Shown here in pieces: positions 33,351 through 42,080 of a stretch of DNA of 64,000 bases; positions within the stretch are counted from its first letter, which is position 1; every line of letters begins with the position of its first letter. This stretch comes from Paractinoplanes maris (lineage in GTDB: Bacteria > Actinomycetota > Actinomycetes > Mycobacteriales > Micromonosporaceae). The stretch is taken from NCBI RefSeq assembly GCF_023544465.1, contig NZ_JALPVL010000010.1:310001-374000 (forward strand), in the 5' to 3' direction. The notes beneath the pieces were generated by a model that was given only the letters and a program-made list of their open reading frames with translations, made no database searches and had not been told where the DNA came from. A program made the position numbers and the translations under genes.

Positions 33351-34865
33351 CTACTGCAAGGCGCCCAGGCCCTGCAGGATCTGGACGACGTCGGCCAGGA
33401 AGGCGGTGCCGCCGGTGGCGATCGCGGTTCGGCTCGGCGGCCCCTCCCGATCGCCGGCGGAGGCTCGGCCACCGGTCCGCGTTCCCGCATCCGCCCGAGC
33501 CAGGTGCGGGACGAAGGCGCTCATCGGAGTGGCCTTCAGCGTCACCTCGGCGGCTTCGCGGGCGGCGACGGCCTCGTCGAGGTCCTGTTCCGCCGCGCGG
33601 AGCTCGGCCTGCCGGACGATCAGTTGCTCATCCCGGACGACGCCGGGGATCTGCGCCCGGACGGCGCCGTCCAGATGCCGCCAGTGATCGTCGAGCTCCG
33701 CGTCGGCCAGCGGGGCACGGGATGCGAGCAGCTCGAGAAAGGCCTCCCGGTCGGCCCGGTCGGTCAGGCCGACCAGGCGCGGCAGGTCATCCGGTGAGCG
33801 GTCGAGGTGGCTGAGGGCGGCGGTCAGTGCGTCCGCCATCATCGTGGCCAGGTGAGGGTTGTCGGTCACCGGTTCCAACAGCCAGGTCTTGCTCAACCGG
33901 CGGACCGTCACATGAAAGGTACGGGCGGCCGAGGCGAGCTCCGGATCGGTCAGCAGGGCACGCAGCGTGTCCGTGCCGAGATGGTCGCCGCCGGCACGCA
34001 GTGCGGCCGCGGCCACGGTGTGCCGATCGTCCTCGGTCAGCTTCGCCGCCCATCCGAAGACCTCGCGCGGAGCCGACGGGAACCTGGCGAGGATCCGGTC
34101 GGCGCGGCCCAGACCGGCGATGCCGCGGCGAACGGCGGAGCTCATGTCGTCCGCGTGTTCCAGGCGTTCCAAGACCTCGACACTCCGACGGGCGTTTCGC
34201 AAGTCTTGTTCGCGGCCCGCCACGGCGTCCGCGGCCTCCCGCGCCCGCTCGGCGGCCCGCAGGAACGCCTGCGTGCCGGGCTCAGCAACGTAGGTGGCGA
34301 TCGCGTCCTTGAGGGTGGACCACGCCGTTTCCTCGTCGGCCAGGGAGATGACAGCACAACTGTCGTCATCCGACGCGGCCGGGTCGTCCATCGCGACGAT
34401 GCACGGCAGATAGGAACGGCTGAGCCCGAGGTGAGCGGCGAACTTCAAACTCCACTGCGGGTCGGCCTGATAGAACGCGGCGGCGGGAATCGAGCCCGTC
34501 CCGAACCGTTTGGCGACGGCCTGGGTCACCTCCCGTCCACCCGAGGTGGTTTCGGGGAGCTCGATCGTCGGGCCGCCCCTTGCCGGCGGGCGTCTCGACA
34601 CGGTCCGCGAGCCCGTGTGCAACCGGCCGGACGGATCGTTGCGGCCGTGCAGCACCGCCCGGTCGAGCAGCACGAGGAAGGCCAGCGCTTCACTCGTCTC
34701 GACGTCGACCGCCGCGCCGAACTTCTCGAGGAATCGCACCGCGGGCCCGTCGACCGACCGGGCGAGGTAGATCAGATAGCCGCAGTACGGGTGCCCCAGC
34801 ATCGTCTTCGGCCGGTCGAGGACCCGCCGCAGGGCATCCGCATCCGGGATGAACACGCCGTACAT
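33351..34865 (-). CDS. Unrecognised protein, 504 aa
   Basis: I do not recognise this protein. The N-terminal 75 residues (YGVFIPDADALRRVLDRPKTMLGHPYCGYLIYLARS) look like a small alpha/beta domain. A low-complexity linker is followed by a second alpha/beta region (KFAAHLGLSRSYLPCIVAMDDPAAS...CAVISLADEETAWSTLKDAI). A long helical, partly coiled-coil region follows (AERAREAADAVAGREQDLRNARRSVEVLERLE and, later, AELRAAEQDLDEAVAAREAAEV). No membrane segment or signal peptide is seen. ATG 34865 was chosen because the longer frame overlaps the divergent gene. It converges on the ligase gene with two bases between stops. Confidence 0.7.
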   Translation of the reverse strand: MYGVFIPDADALRRVLDRPKTMLGHPYCGYLIYLARSVDGPAVRFLEKFGAAVDVETSEALAFLVLLDRAVLHGRNDPSGRLHTGSRTVSRRPPARGGPTIELPETTSGGREVTQAVAKRFGTGSIPAAAFYQADPQWSLKFAAHLGLSRSYLPCIVAMDDPAASDDDSCAVISLADEETAWSTLKDAIATYVAEPGTQAFLRAAERAREAADAVAGREQDLRNARRSVEVLERLEHADDMSSAVRRGIAGLGRADRILARFPSAPREVFGWAAKLTEDDRHTVAAAALRAGGDHLGTDTLRALLTDPELASAARTFHVTVRRLSKTWLLEPVTDNPHLATMMADALTAALSHLDRSPDDLPRLVGLTDRADREAFLELLASRAPLADAELDDHWRHLDGAVRAQIPGVVRDEQLIVRQAELRAAEQDLDEAVAAREAAEVTLKATPMSAFVPHLARADAGTRTGGRASAGDREGPPSRTAIATGGTAFLADVVQILQGLGALQ

Positions 34866-34929
34866 GGGCCGAGTCCAGGTGCCGTCGAGGCGGCCTGCGC
34901 CCACCGGTTGTCCGTGCCAGGATGATCGC

Positions 34930-35238
34930 GTGCCGTACGGATACATCGCCTCCATGAAGACCAAGCCGGGTCACCGCGACGAGGTGGCCGCCATCCTCAC
35001 CGGTGGTGCTGACGGGCTGCGGGCGGCCGGCTGCCACCTCTACCTGGTGGGCCTGGCCGAGACCGACGACGTGACCATCTGGGTGACCGAGGTCTGGGAG
35101 TCCAAGGAACGCCACGACGCCTCGCTGCGGTTGCCGGCCACCCGGGCCGCGATCGCCCGGGCCATGCCCATGCTGACCGGCGAGTTCACCGGCCAGGAGA
35201 CGGCCATCGCCGGCGGTCTCGGGCTGGGCCTGAGCTGA
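34930..35238 (+). CDS. Antibiotic biosynthesis monooxygenase (ABM)-domain protein
   Basis: A 102-residue ferredoxin-like fold protein with VPYGYIASMKTKPGHRDEVAAIL at the start and TIWVTEVWESKERHDASLRLPATRAAI in the middle, the ABM/quinol monooxygenase pattern. These small dimers oxidise quinols or polyketides without cofactor, or act in degradation. GTG 34930 follows CAGGAT by six bases, which may be a -10 box or a ribosome site. It overlaps the next gene by one base (TGATG). Confidence 0.85.
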   Translation: MPYGYIASMKTKPGHRDEVAAILTGGADGLRAAGCHLYLVGLAETDDVTIWVTEVWESKERHDASLRLPATRAAIARAMPMLTGEFTGQETAIAGGLGLGLS

Positions 35239-35426
35239 TGGACGCCGACCAGCAGCGGCTGCTGACCCTGGCCAAGCAGCTGCGCGACGCCGCCGAGGCG
35301 GCCGGGCGGGCCGATGTGGTGGCGCAGGTCGACGACGTGATCCTGCTGCTGGCGCACGCCGAGCCGCCGGCCGGCGAGACCAAGACCAACGTCGTCCTGC
35401 GCATTCTCGACGGGCTCGGTTTCTGA
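35238..35426 (+). CDS. Small hypothetical protein, 62 aa
   Basis: A 62-residue, mainly helical acidic protein (QQRLLTLAKQLRDAAEAAG, VVAQVDDVILLLAHAE). It starts in the TGATG overlap with the ABM gene, which supports translation by coupling. I do not recognise the family and see no motif. Confidence 0.6.
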   Translation: MDADQQRLLTLAKQLRDAAEAAGRADVVAQVDDVILLLAHAEPPAGETKTNVVLRILDGLGF

Positions 35427-35594
35427 GCGGGCCCGAGTCCTCATGATCAGCTATAGGCATCGATCGCGCCGGGGCTTACGATCACGGAAACGGCCGGAGA
35501 CGGCAGCGGAGTCCGTCTGATCTGCAAAAAGATTGTCGCCGGGTGGATGCCTTGCGGACGCCTGCTGTCAAGCAAGCACTTTCATGATCACCCA

Positions 35595-35617
35595 GCGCGT
35601 CCCGATCCGGGGCGCGC
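35595..35617 (+). promoter_or_regulatory. Leader hairpin just before the importer's ribosome site
   Basis: GCGCGTCCC at 35595-35603 pairs with GGGGCGCGC at 35609-35617 (nine pairs, one G-U) around the loop GATCC. GGGAGGAAC begins four bases later. The hairpin could modulate initiation of the importer mRNA. No known riboswitch was recognised in the 207-base leader region 35427-35633. Confidence 0.45.
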
Positions 35618-35633
35618 AGAGGGAGGAACAACG

Positions 35634-36752
35634 GTGCGTCCCATTACCCGCACGATCGCCATCACTGTGGCGGTCACCACCATAGCCGCCGTGACGGCCT
35701 GCTCGCCGCCCGAGAAGGAGACCGCTTCCTCGGGTTCGGGCGCGGCGACCGCCGCCAGCGCGGCCGACCTGGGCGGCATCGACAAGCTGGTCGAGGCGGC
35801 CAAGGCCGAGGGCCAGCTCAATGTGATCGCGCTGCCGCCGACCTGGGCGAACTACGGCGAGATCATCAAGGCCTTCGGTGACAAGTACAGCATCAAGGTG
35901 AACTCGGCCCAGCCGGACGGCTCGAGCCAGGACGAGATCAACGCGGCCAACCAGCTCAAGGGCCAGGGTGGCGCGCCGGACGTGTTCGACCTCGGTGCCA
36001 CGGTCGCGACGGCCAACGTCGCCATGTTCGCGCCGTACAAGGTCGAGAAGCACGCCGAGATCCCGGAGGACCTGAAGGACCCGGGCGGCGCCTGGACGAA
36101 CGACTACGGCGGCTACATGTCGGTCGGCTACGACAGCGCCAAGGTGCCCGCCCCGACCAGCCTGGCCGACCTGCTCAAGCCGGAGTACAAGGGCAAGGTC
36201 GCGCTCAACGGCGACCCGACCCAGGCCGGTTCCGCGTTCGGCGCCGTGCAGGCCGCCTCGCTCGGCAACGGCGGCACGGTCGAGGACATCAAGCCCGGTG
36301 TCGACTATTTCGGCAAGCTCAAGAAGGCCGGCAACCTGCTGCCCGTCGACCCCGACTCGGCCAGCATCCAGTCCGGTCAGACCCCGGTCGTCTTCGACTG
36401 GGACTACCTGAACGCGGCCGAGGCCACCAAGCTCAAGACCTGGAAGACCTTCGTCCCCAGCGGTGCGGTCCTCGGCTCGTACTATGTGCAGGCCATCAAC
36501 AAGGACGCTCCGCACCCGGCCGCCGCGCGGCTGTGGCAGGAGTTCCTCTACTCCGACGAGGGCCAGAACCTGTGGCTCAAGGGTGGCGCCCGTCCGGTGC
36601 GGGCCGAGGCCATGGAGAAGGCCGGCACCATCGACAAGGCCGCGTTCGCCGCGCTGCCCAAGATCGACGGCGAACCGGTGATCCCGACCGAGGCCCAGAA
36701 CACCAAGGCCAAAGAGATCCTGGCGTCGGACTGGGCCAAGGCCATTGGCTGA
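35634..36752 (+). CDS. ABC importer substrate-binding lipoprotein
   Basis: A 372-residue extracellular solute-binding protein of the family-1/PotD-like type. The signal peptide ends in lipobox VTAC, so it is anchored to the outer face of the membrane. A Ser/Ala-rich linker leads into LVEAAKAEGQLNVIALPPTWANYGEIIKAF and PDVFDLGATVA. The context (two permeases and one ATPase) resembles spermidine/putrescine, thiamine, iron or aminoethylphosphonate importers; the ligand cannot be told. GTG 35634 has GGGAGGAAC upstream. It is the first gene of a four-gene operon with overlapping ends. Confidence 0.9.
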   Translation: MRPITRTIAITVAVTTIAAVTACSPPEKETASSGSGAATAASAADLGGIDKLVEAAKAEGQLNVIALPPTWANYGEIIKAFGDKYSIKVNSAQPDGSSQDEINAANQLKGQGGAPDVFDLGATVATANVAMFAPYKVEKHAEIPEDLKDPGGAWTNDYGGYMSVGYDSAKVPAPTSLADLLKPEYKGKVALNGDPTQAGSAFGAVQAASLGNGGTVEDIKPGVDYFGKLKKAGNLLPVDPDSASIQSGQTPVVFDWDYLNAAEATKLKTWKTFVPSGAVLGSYYVQAINKDAPHPAAARLWQEFLYSDEGQNLWLKGGARPVRAEAMEKAGTIDKAAFAALPKIDGEPVIPTEAQNTKAKEILASDWAKAIG

Positions 36753-37644
36753 GGTCGTCGCGGCCGTCCCGCAGCGCGTGGCCAAGCGGCCGCGCCTGCG
36801 GGGCATCACCGCCCTGCTCGGCACGGTGCCGTTCTTCGCGTACGTGACGATCTTCCTGATCATCCCGACGCTGGTCGTGGTGCTCGGCGCGTTCGCCGGT
36901 AACGAGGGCGGTGTCAGCCTCGACAGCGTCAAGGCGCTCGGGAATTCCTACATCCTGGACGCCTTCGGCCGCAGCATCGCGCTCTCGGCCATCAGTGCGC
37001 TCGTCGGTGCGGTCCTGGGAGCCCTTCTGGCGTACGCCTTGGTGACCGCCAAGCCGGATGGCGTGCTGCGCCGGGTGGTGACCGCGGCGGCCGGCGTGCT
37101 CGCCCAGTTCGGCGGGGTCACCCTGGCGTTCGCCTTCCTGGCGACCATCGGCCTGTCCGGCTTCGTCACCGTCTGGCTGCAGGACACGTTCTCCATCAAC
37201 CTGTACGAGAACGGCGTGTGGCTGTTCGAGCTGCCGGGGCTGACGCTCGTCTACACGTACTTCCAGATCCCGCTGATGGTGATCGTCTTCCTGCCCGCCC
37301 TGGACGGCATCCGGCCCCAGTGGCGCGAGGCGACCGAGAGCCTGGGCGGCACCACCTGGCAATACTGGACCCGGGTGGCCGGGCCGCTGCTGGCCCCGGC
37401 GTTCCTGGGATCGGCGCTCCTGCTGTTCGCCAACAGCTTCTCCGCGTACGCCACCGCGGCCGCCCTGGTGAGCCAGGGGAGCCCGCTCGTGCCGTTGCAG
37501 ATCCGCGGCGCCCTCACCAGTGAGGTGCTCCTGGGACAGCAGAACGTCGGCAAGGCGATGGCACTGGGCATGGTCGTCGTCGTGTCCGTCGTGATGACGC
37601 TGTACACCCTGCTGCAGAAACGGACGTCCAAATGGCTGGGGTGA
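36745..37644 (+). CDS. ABC importer permease 1
   Basis: A 299-residue permease with six to seven membrane segments and the EAA loop REATESLGGTTWQYWTRVAGPLL (about 194-216) that docks on the ATPase. The pattern fits the CysW/PotB class. The TTG start lies eight bases inside the upstream gene, indicating coupled translation. It pairs with the second permease to form the channel. Confidence 0.9.
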   Translation: MAEVVAAVPQRVAKRPRLRGITALLGTVPFFAYVTIFLIIPTLVVVLGAFAGNEGGVSLDSVKALGNSYILDAFGRSIALSAISALVGAVLGALLAYALVTAKPDGVLRRVVTAAAGVLAQFGGVTLAFAFLATIGLSGFVTVWLQDTFSINLYENGVWLFELPGLTLVYTYFQIPLMVIVFLPALDGIRPQWREATESLGGTTWQYWTRVAGPLLAPAFLGSALLLFANSFSAYATAAALVSQGSPLVPLQIRGALTSEVLLGQQNVGKAMALGMVVVVSVVMTLYTLLQKRTSKWLG

Positions 37645-38486
37645 TCGCCCGCCGCGCGCGCAAGCAGCGCGTGTTCCGGTGGACGGTTCTGACCGTTCTC
37701 GGCGTCTTCTTCGTGCTGCCGCTGATCGCCATGGTCGAATTCTCGACGCGTGACTCGACGACGTGGCCGGCGCTGGTCGACTGGCCCGAGCTGAGCGAGC
37801 GCTATCCGGCGCTGGCCGAGGGCATCACGTCGTCGCTGTCGCAGGCGGCACTCACCGCCCTGCTGATGCTCTTCCTGCTCGTACCGACGGCCGTCTGGGT
37901 TCGTCTGCGGCTGCCGCGCCTGCGGCGCGTGATCGAGTTCCTGTGCCTGCTGCCGTTGACGATCCCGGCCATCGTGCTGGTCGTCGGGCTGGCGCCGGTC
38001 TACGCCTGGGTCACGTACTTCTTCGGCGGCTCGTCGCTGACGCTCGTCTTCGCGTACACGATCCTGGTCCTGCCGTACGCCTATCGCGCGATCGACGCCG
38101 GGCTGTCCGCGATCGACGTCCGGACGCTGGCCGAGGCCGCCCGCAGTCTGGGCGCCGGCTGGGGCACGGTGATGTGGCGGGTCGTGCTGCCCAACATCCG
38201 CTCGGCGGTGCTGTCGGCGGCGTTCCTGACGGTGGCGCTGGTCCTCGGCGAGTTCACCATCGCGTCGCTGCTCAACCGGACCAACCTGCAGGTCGCCATC
38301 AACTTCCTGGGCAAGAGCAGCGCGACCATGTCGGTGGCGGTGTCGCTGACCGCGCTGCTTCTCGCCTTCGTCCTGCTGCTCCTGCTGTCCCTGCTGGGCG
38401 GACGCCGTCGTTCTGCCACCGCCGTCGCCCCGGCGGCCCCCGCGGCGCCTGCCGCCTCTGTCGCTTCGAAGGAGCCTGCCGCATGA
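37632..38486 (+). CDS. ABC importer permease 2
   Basis: A 284-residue permease with six membrane segments and EAA loop LAEAARSLGAGWGTVMWRVVLPNI (about 176-199), of the PotC/CysW class. The C-terminus carries an Ala/Pro-rich tail (APAAPAAPAASVASKEPAA) beyond the last helix. It overlaps permease 1 by 13 bases and the ATPase gene by four (ATGA). Confidence 0.9.
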   Translation: MAGVIARRARKQRVFRWTVLTVLGVFFVLPLIAMVEFSTRDSTTWPALVDWPELSERYPALAEGITSSLSQAALTALLMLFLLVPTAVWVRLRLPRLRRVIEFLCLLPLTIPAIVLVVGLAPVYAWVTYFFGGSSLTLVFAYTILVLPYAYRAIDAGLSAIDVRTLAEAARSLGAGWGTVMWRVVLPNIRSAVLSAAFLTVALVLGEFTIASLLNRTNLQVAINFLGKSSATMSVAVSLTALLLAFVLLLLLSLLGGRRRSATAVAPAAPAAPAASVASKEPAA

Positions 38487-39502
38487 CCGGCGTCGCCGTA
38501 CAACTCCACGGGCTGCGCCGGACGTTCGGCACCGTGCACGCCCTCGACAACCTCGACCTGGCGATCGAGCCCGGCGAGTTCATCGCGCTGCTCGGCCCGT
38601 CCGGTTGCGGCAAGACGACGGCGCTGCGCGTGCTGGCCGGCCTCGAGGACGCCGACAGCGGCCGGGTCCTGGTCGGCGGCAAGGACGTGACCGCGCTGCC
38701 GGCCAACCGGCGCGACATGGGCATGGTGTTCCAGGCGTACAGCTTGTTCCCGCACCTGACCGCGCTGGCCAACGTGTCGTTCGGGTTGTCGCTGCGCGGC
38801 CGGGGGAAATCGCTCGCCCGCGCCCAGGAGATGCTCGAGCTGGTCGGCATCGCCGCGTTCGCCGACCGTTACCCCCACCAGCTCTCCGGCGGTCAGCAGC
38901 AGCGGGTCGCGCTGGCCCGGGCACTCGCCATCGAGCCGAGCGTGCTGCTGCTCGACGAGCCGCTGTCGGCGCTCGACGCGAAGGTGCGGGTGCAGCTGCG
39001 CGACGAGATCCGCCGGATCCAGACCGAGGTCGGCACGACGACGCTGTTCGTCACGCACGACCAGGAGGAGGCGCTGGCGGTGGCCGACCGGGTGGGCGTG
39101 ATGCGGGCCGGGAAGCTCGAGCAGCTGGCCGCGCCGGCCGACATCTACCTGACCCCGGCGACGCCGTTCGTGGCCGAGTTCGTCGGCCTGAGCAACCGCC
39201 TGCCCGGCACCGTCGTGGGCAACGAGGTCGAGGTGCTGGGCACCCGGCTCCCGCTGCTGTCGCCGTCCTCCACGGCGTCGGTCACTGCCCTCGTACGCCC
39301 GGAGTCCGTGCAGGTCACCCCGGAGACCGACGGCGAGGGACGGGTGCTGACGACCAGCTTCCTGGGCCCGATCAGCAAGGTCACGATCACGGTCGGCGAC
39401 GTCCTGGTGGTCGCGCAGGTGGCCACCGACCGGCTCCCGTCGCTGACCCCGGGCACTCCCGTACGCGTATCGCTGCAGCCCGTCCCGGTCGCGCTCGCCT
39501 GA
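38483..39502 (+). CDS. ABC importer ATP-binding protein
   Basis: A 339-residue ATPase of the spermidine/iron/sulfate type. Walker A is GPSGCGKTT (about 35-43), the Q-loop is VFQAYSLFPH, the signature is LSGGQQQRVALARAL and Walker B is LLLDEPLSALD. A C-terminal TOBE domain (about 240-335) follows. It energises uptake by the two permeases. ATG 38483 forms an ATGA overlap with permease 2, the usual sign of coupled synthesis. Confidence 0.95.
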   Translation: MTGVAVQLHGLRRTFGTVHALDNLDLAIEPGEFIALLGPSGCGKTTALRVLAGLEDADSGRVLVGGKDVTALPANRRDMGMVFQAYSLFPHLTALANVSFGLSLRGRGKSLARAQEMLELVGIAAFADRYPHQLSGGQQQRVALARALAIEPSVLLLDEPLSALDAKVRVQLRDEIRRIQTEVGTTTLFVTHDQEEALAVADRVGVMRAGKLEQLAAPADIYLTPATPFVAEFVGLSNRLPGTVVGNEVEVLGTRLPLLSPSSTASVTALVRPESVQVTPETDGEGRVLTTSFLGPISKVTITVGDVLVVAQVATDRLPSLTPGTPVRVSLQPVPVALA

Positions 39503-39540
39503 CCGCCGGCCGGTGTCGCGGTTTCCCGTGGCACCGGCCG

Positions 39541-39620
39541 CTCCCGGCCGCACCCGCCCGCTCCCGGCCGCATCCGCCCGTTCCCGGCCGCACCCGCCCG
39601 CTCCCGCCCGCTCCCGCCCG
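39541..39620. repeat. 20-bp GC-rich tandem repeat
   Basis: Four 20-base units of the type CTCCCGGCCGCACCCGCCCG run from 39541 to 39620 with a few substitutions. Further half-units extend to about 39640. The array fills the gap after the importer operon and before the LysM/M15 gene. Confidence 0.85.
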
Positions 39621-39712
39621 CACCCCGCCCGCACCCGGCCGCGATTCTGAATGATGGGCAAGTTTCACGTTTCGCTGCGACACGCCCGGGTTGATTCGTA
39701 CGGTCTGTACCC

Positions 39713-40528
39713 GTGCCGAACAGACTCCTAGCCGCCGCCCTGTCCGCCCTGCTGCTCGTGCCGTTCCTGGCACTCTCCCCGGCCGCGGCCACCCCACCGG
39801 CGAAGCGGGCCACCGCGGCCTGGCACGTGGTCCGCCCCAACGAGACCCTGAGCTACATCGGCGCCCGATACGGCGTGAGCGCCCAGAATCTGGCCAAGTG
39901 GAACCAGATCGCCCTCACCACCCCGATCCAGGTCGACGCCGTCCTGCGTCTCGACCCACCACCGGCCCTGCTGCCCCCGTTCCAGTCCAAGATCCTCCCG
40001 GTCACCGCCGGCGAGGTGAACTGGAAACCCGCCTCGGGCTGCCCGGTGATCCCCGGCAACCTGCGCAAGGTCTGGGTGTCCTACATCGACTTCACCGGCG
40101 CCTACCACGTGGGCAGCGTCGTGGTCCGCTACGACGTGGCCCGCCGCGTCCAGCAGGTCTTCCGCATCCTCTACAACTGGCGCTTCCGCATCATGGCCAT
40201 GGCCCCCATGAGGGTCAACATGCCCACCCAGACCAACATGGCTGTGGTGACCGCCGGCTACAACTGCCGCTCCGTCGGCGGCACCAAGGTCTGGTCCGAG
40301 CACGCCACCGGCACCGCCATCGACATCAACCCGTTCCAGAACCCCATGCTGCGCGGCCGTTCCCTGTCCCCGGCCAACAGCGCCTTCTACCTCAACCGCA
40401 ACCGCTACCTGATCGGCATGATCCACCGCGAGGGCGCAGCCCGAGCCTTCCTCTGGAACGGCTTCCACTGGGGCGGCCGCTGGAACAGCCTGAAGGACTA
40501 CATGCACTTCAGCCTGACCAACCGTTGA
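39713..40528 (+). CDS. Secreted LysM and M15-type (VanY-like) peptidase
   Basis: A 271-residue exported protein. The signal peptide spans about 1-26. A LysM peptidoglycan-binding module covers about 37-80 (WHVVRPNETLSYIGARYGVSAQNLAKWNQI). The C-terminal D-Ala-D-Ala carboxypeptidase-like domain has zinc motifs SEHATGTAIDINP and DYMHFS. It probably trims cell-wall peptides. GTG 39713 has TACGGT a little upstream. The gene is monocistronic. A related domain is found in extensin-like proteins, but the LysM makes a wall enzyme likelier. Confidence 0.85.
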   Translation: MPNRLLAAALSALLLVPFLALSPAAATPPAKRATAAWHVVRPNETLSYIGARYGVSAQNLAKWNQIALTTPIQVDAVLRLDPPPALLPPFQSKILPVTAGEVNWKPASGCPVIPGNLRKVWVSYIDFTGAYHVGSVVVRYDVARRVQQVFRILYNWRFRIMAMAPMRVNMPTQTNMAVVTAGYNCRSVGGTKVWSEHATGTAIDINPFQNPMLRGRSLSPANSAFYLNRNRYLIGMIHREGAARAFLWNGFHWGGRWNSLKDYMHFSLTNR

Positions 40529-40601
40529 CCACCTGGCCATCTGTAGATCACCCGGCTCGCGGGGCCACGCTGGAACTGACCGGGGAAGCTGGGCTCGGTG
40601 T

Positions 40602-40907
40602 TCAGGGAGTCAGGTGGCGGGCGAAGACCACCGGGGCCGCCGGACCGGTGCCGAACTGGACGTGGCTGCCGCCGCTTGCCGCAACGGCTTCTTCCCAACC
40701 CGTAGGCGTCTCGATGCCGTCGTCGCCGAAACGGGCCATCAGGAATCCCAGGTCTCCTGGGCCGTCCACGATCAGAGTGGTGACGAGCGAGATCACGGAC
40801 CACTCCGCGGCGAGTGACTCCGCAGGTGGTGAAACGGCGGCTCGGATCAGCGGCTTGCCGTCATGGAGTTCAAGACGGGCCGATTCGGCGGTCAGGAATG
40901 TGGACAT
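40602..40907 (-). CDS. Hypothetical protein, 101 aa
   Basis: A small soluble protein (STFLTAESARLELHDGKPLIRAAVSPPAESLAAEWSV) that I do not recognise. CATACT lies six bases before the ATG at 40907, with no ribosome site, so the mRNA is probably leaderless. The frame continues to 40967 but the extension is not supported. It converges with the LysM/M15 gene. Confidence 0.6.
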   Translation of the reverse strand: MSTFLTAESARLELHDGKPLIRAAVSPPAESLAAEWSVISLVTTLIVDGPGDLGFLMARFGDDGIETPTGWEEAVAASGGSHVQFGTGPAAPVVFARHLTP

Positions 40908-41062
40908 CGCAGGAGTATGCCAGCGGCATGACGCTCGCCTCCGGCGGGCAGGATCTTTGGCCTGCACCCGTGGATGGCCTCCGGCGGCCGGGGTTCCCGC
41001 CCCGGGCGCGGGCGGCTCCGTGATGCCTGCGGTAGCCGGCTCAGGTCGCGCTTCGGAGGCAA

Positions 41063-41118
41063 CCAGGCCCTGCGGCTGCCTGGTCCAGGTCGGTCAGGCG
41101 CCGGGTGCTGCACCCGGC
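41063..41118. terminator. Two GC-rich hairpins in a gene-free stretch
   Basis: The 283-base gap 40908-41190 holds no gene. It contains CCAGGC/GCCTGG (41063-41083) and the perfect eight-pair hairpin GCCGGGTG-CTG-CACCCGGC (41100-41118). No T-tract is present. A terminator or structured spacer is possible; no known RNA family was recognised. Confidence 0.4.
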
Positions 41119-41190
41119 CAAGGCAGCCGTCGCGCTCCGAGGTGCTCAGATCGGCCGTGTCAGGAGGTCTTCGGCGTTTAGCGTGGAGCC

Positions 41191-41604
41191 GTGGCTGGAC
41201 ATGACGGCGGGCCTGCTCGGCGGCGGGTGAAGGTGATGGCGGATTACGGGGCATTCCCGCTGTGGGCTGTTCCCGGCGACCTGCCATCGCTGCCGCCGGG
41301 AGACTATGTCTGGACTGCTGGGCGTCCGTCCGCTGATATGTCGTCGCCGGCGGTCGACTGGTGGGCAGGTGGGCTGGCGCCGGACGATCTGCCGTTGTCG
41401 GTCTCGTTGATCGCGGCGTTGCAGGACTGGGCGGACGAGCATGATCGCCTGTTGGGTCCGACGTTCGAGTGGCCATCCACAGAGGCGAAGGTTGCCTTCG
41501 TTGCCGATGGACGTCAGCTCCTGGCCAGGGTTCGGGAGGAACTGGGACCCGGCTATGAGGTCGTGTACTTCGATGAGGTCACCGGCCGCGTGGAAGAAGA
41601 GTAG
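41191..41604 (+). CDS. Hypothetical protein, 137 aa
   Basis: An acidic soluble protein of 137 residues with an aromatic-rich middle (PLWAVPGDLPSLPPGDYVWTAGRPSAD, SPAVDWWAGG) and a helical end (ALQDWADEHDRLL, DGRQLLARVREELG). No family is recognised. Its shape resembles small immunity-type proteins, which is speculative. GTG 41191 is supported by TAGCGT six bases upstream; ATG 41236 is an alternative. Confidence 0.6.
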   Translation: MAGHDGGPARRRVKVMADYGAFPLWAVPGDLPSLPPGDYVWTAGRPSADMSSPAVDWWAGGLAPDDLPLSVSLIAALQDWADEHDRLLGPTFEWPSTEAKVAFVADGRQLLARVREELGPGYEVVYFDEVTGRVEEE

Positions 41605-41659
41605 GCGGCGTCACCTGGAGCATGCTTCCGGAGTCGGTGGAGCTGACTGGCGACGGCTG

Positions 41660-42016
41660 CTACGGGCCGAAGTCGTACTCGAATTGCCAGGTGCTGGCGG
41701 CACCCGCCAAGACCAGAAGGACGCTCGTGGCGCCGGCCAAGGTTCCCAGAAGCAGCCAGAGCGCCCACGGCCGACTACGTCGCCTGGCGGTCAGCGCCAG
41801 GACAGCGAGGATGCTGAGCGGAATGATGATGAGCTCGGGCCGACCGTAGACGACATACGGGATGCTGGCCTCACTGCCTTCGGACCAGGTGAACCAGACG
41901 TCACGAGGCCACGCGAAGTAGACCAGTACGACCAGGTGTGGTGCTGCGCCGAGCAGGACGGCCAACCACCACCGACGAGGACGGGTCGACGACGACTGCC
42001 GTAGTGGATCCGACAT
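41660..42016 (-). CDS. Small membrane protein, hypothetical
   Basis: A 118-residue protein with three membrane segments (about 16-35, 58-77, 84-104) and a short acidic C-terminus. The positively charged start (RQSSSTRPRRWW) would lie inside. No family is recognised. It converges with the 137-residue protein gene. Confidence 0.65.
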   Translation of the reverse strand: MSDPLRQSSSTRPRRWWLAVLLGAAPHLVVLVYFAWPRDVWFTWSEGSEASIPYVVYGRPELIIIPLSILAVLALTARRRSRPWALWLLLGTLAGATSVLLVLAGAASTWQFEYDFGP

Positions 42017-42080
42017 CGTCTTACGCTAACCATCACGGAGCAGCCGTGAAGCGGAACGCGTGGGCTGCAACGGCATCGCC

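Noticed and set aside
31369..35426. A defence island made of the ligase, the unknown protein and the small genes
   Set aside because: Gene orientations differ, no nuclease, sensor or effector domain was seen, and the neighbours are ordinary metabolic genes.
40908..41190. A small coding gene in this 283-base gap
   Set aside because: No frame has a start with a ribosome site or a leaderless box; only hairpins were seen.
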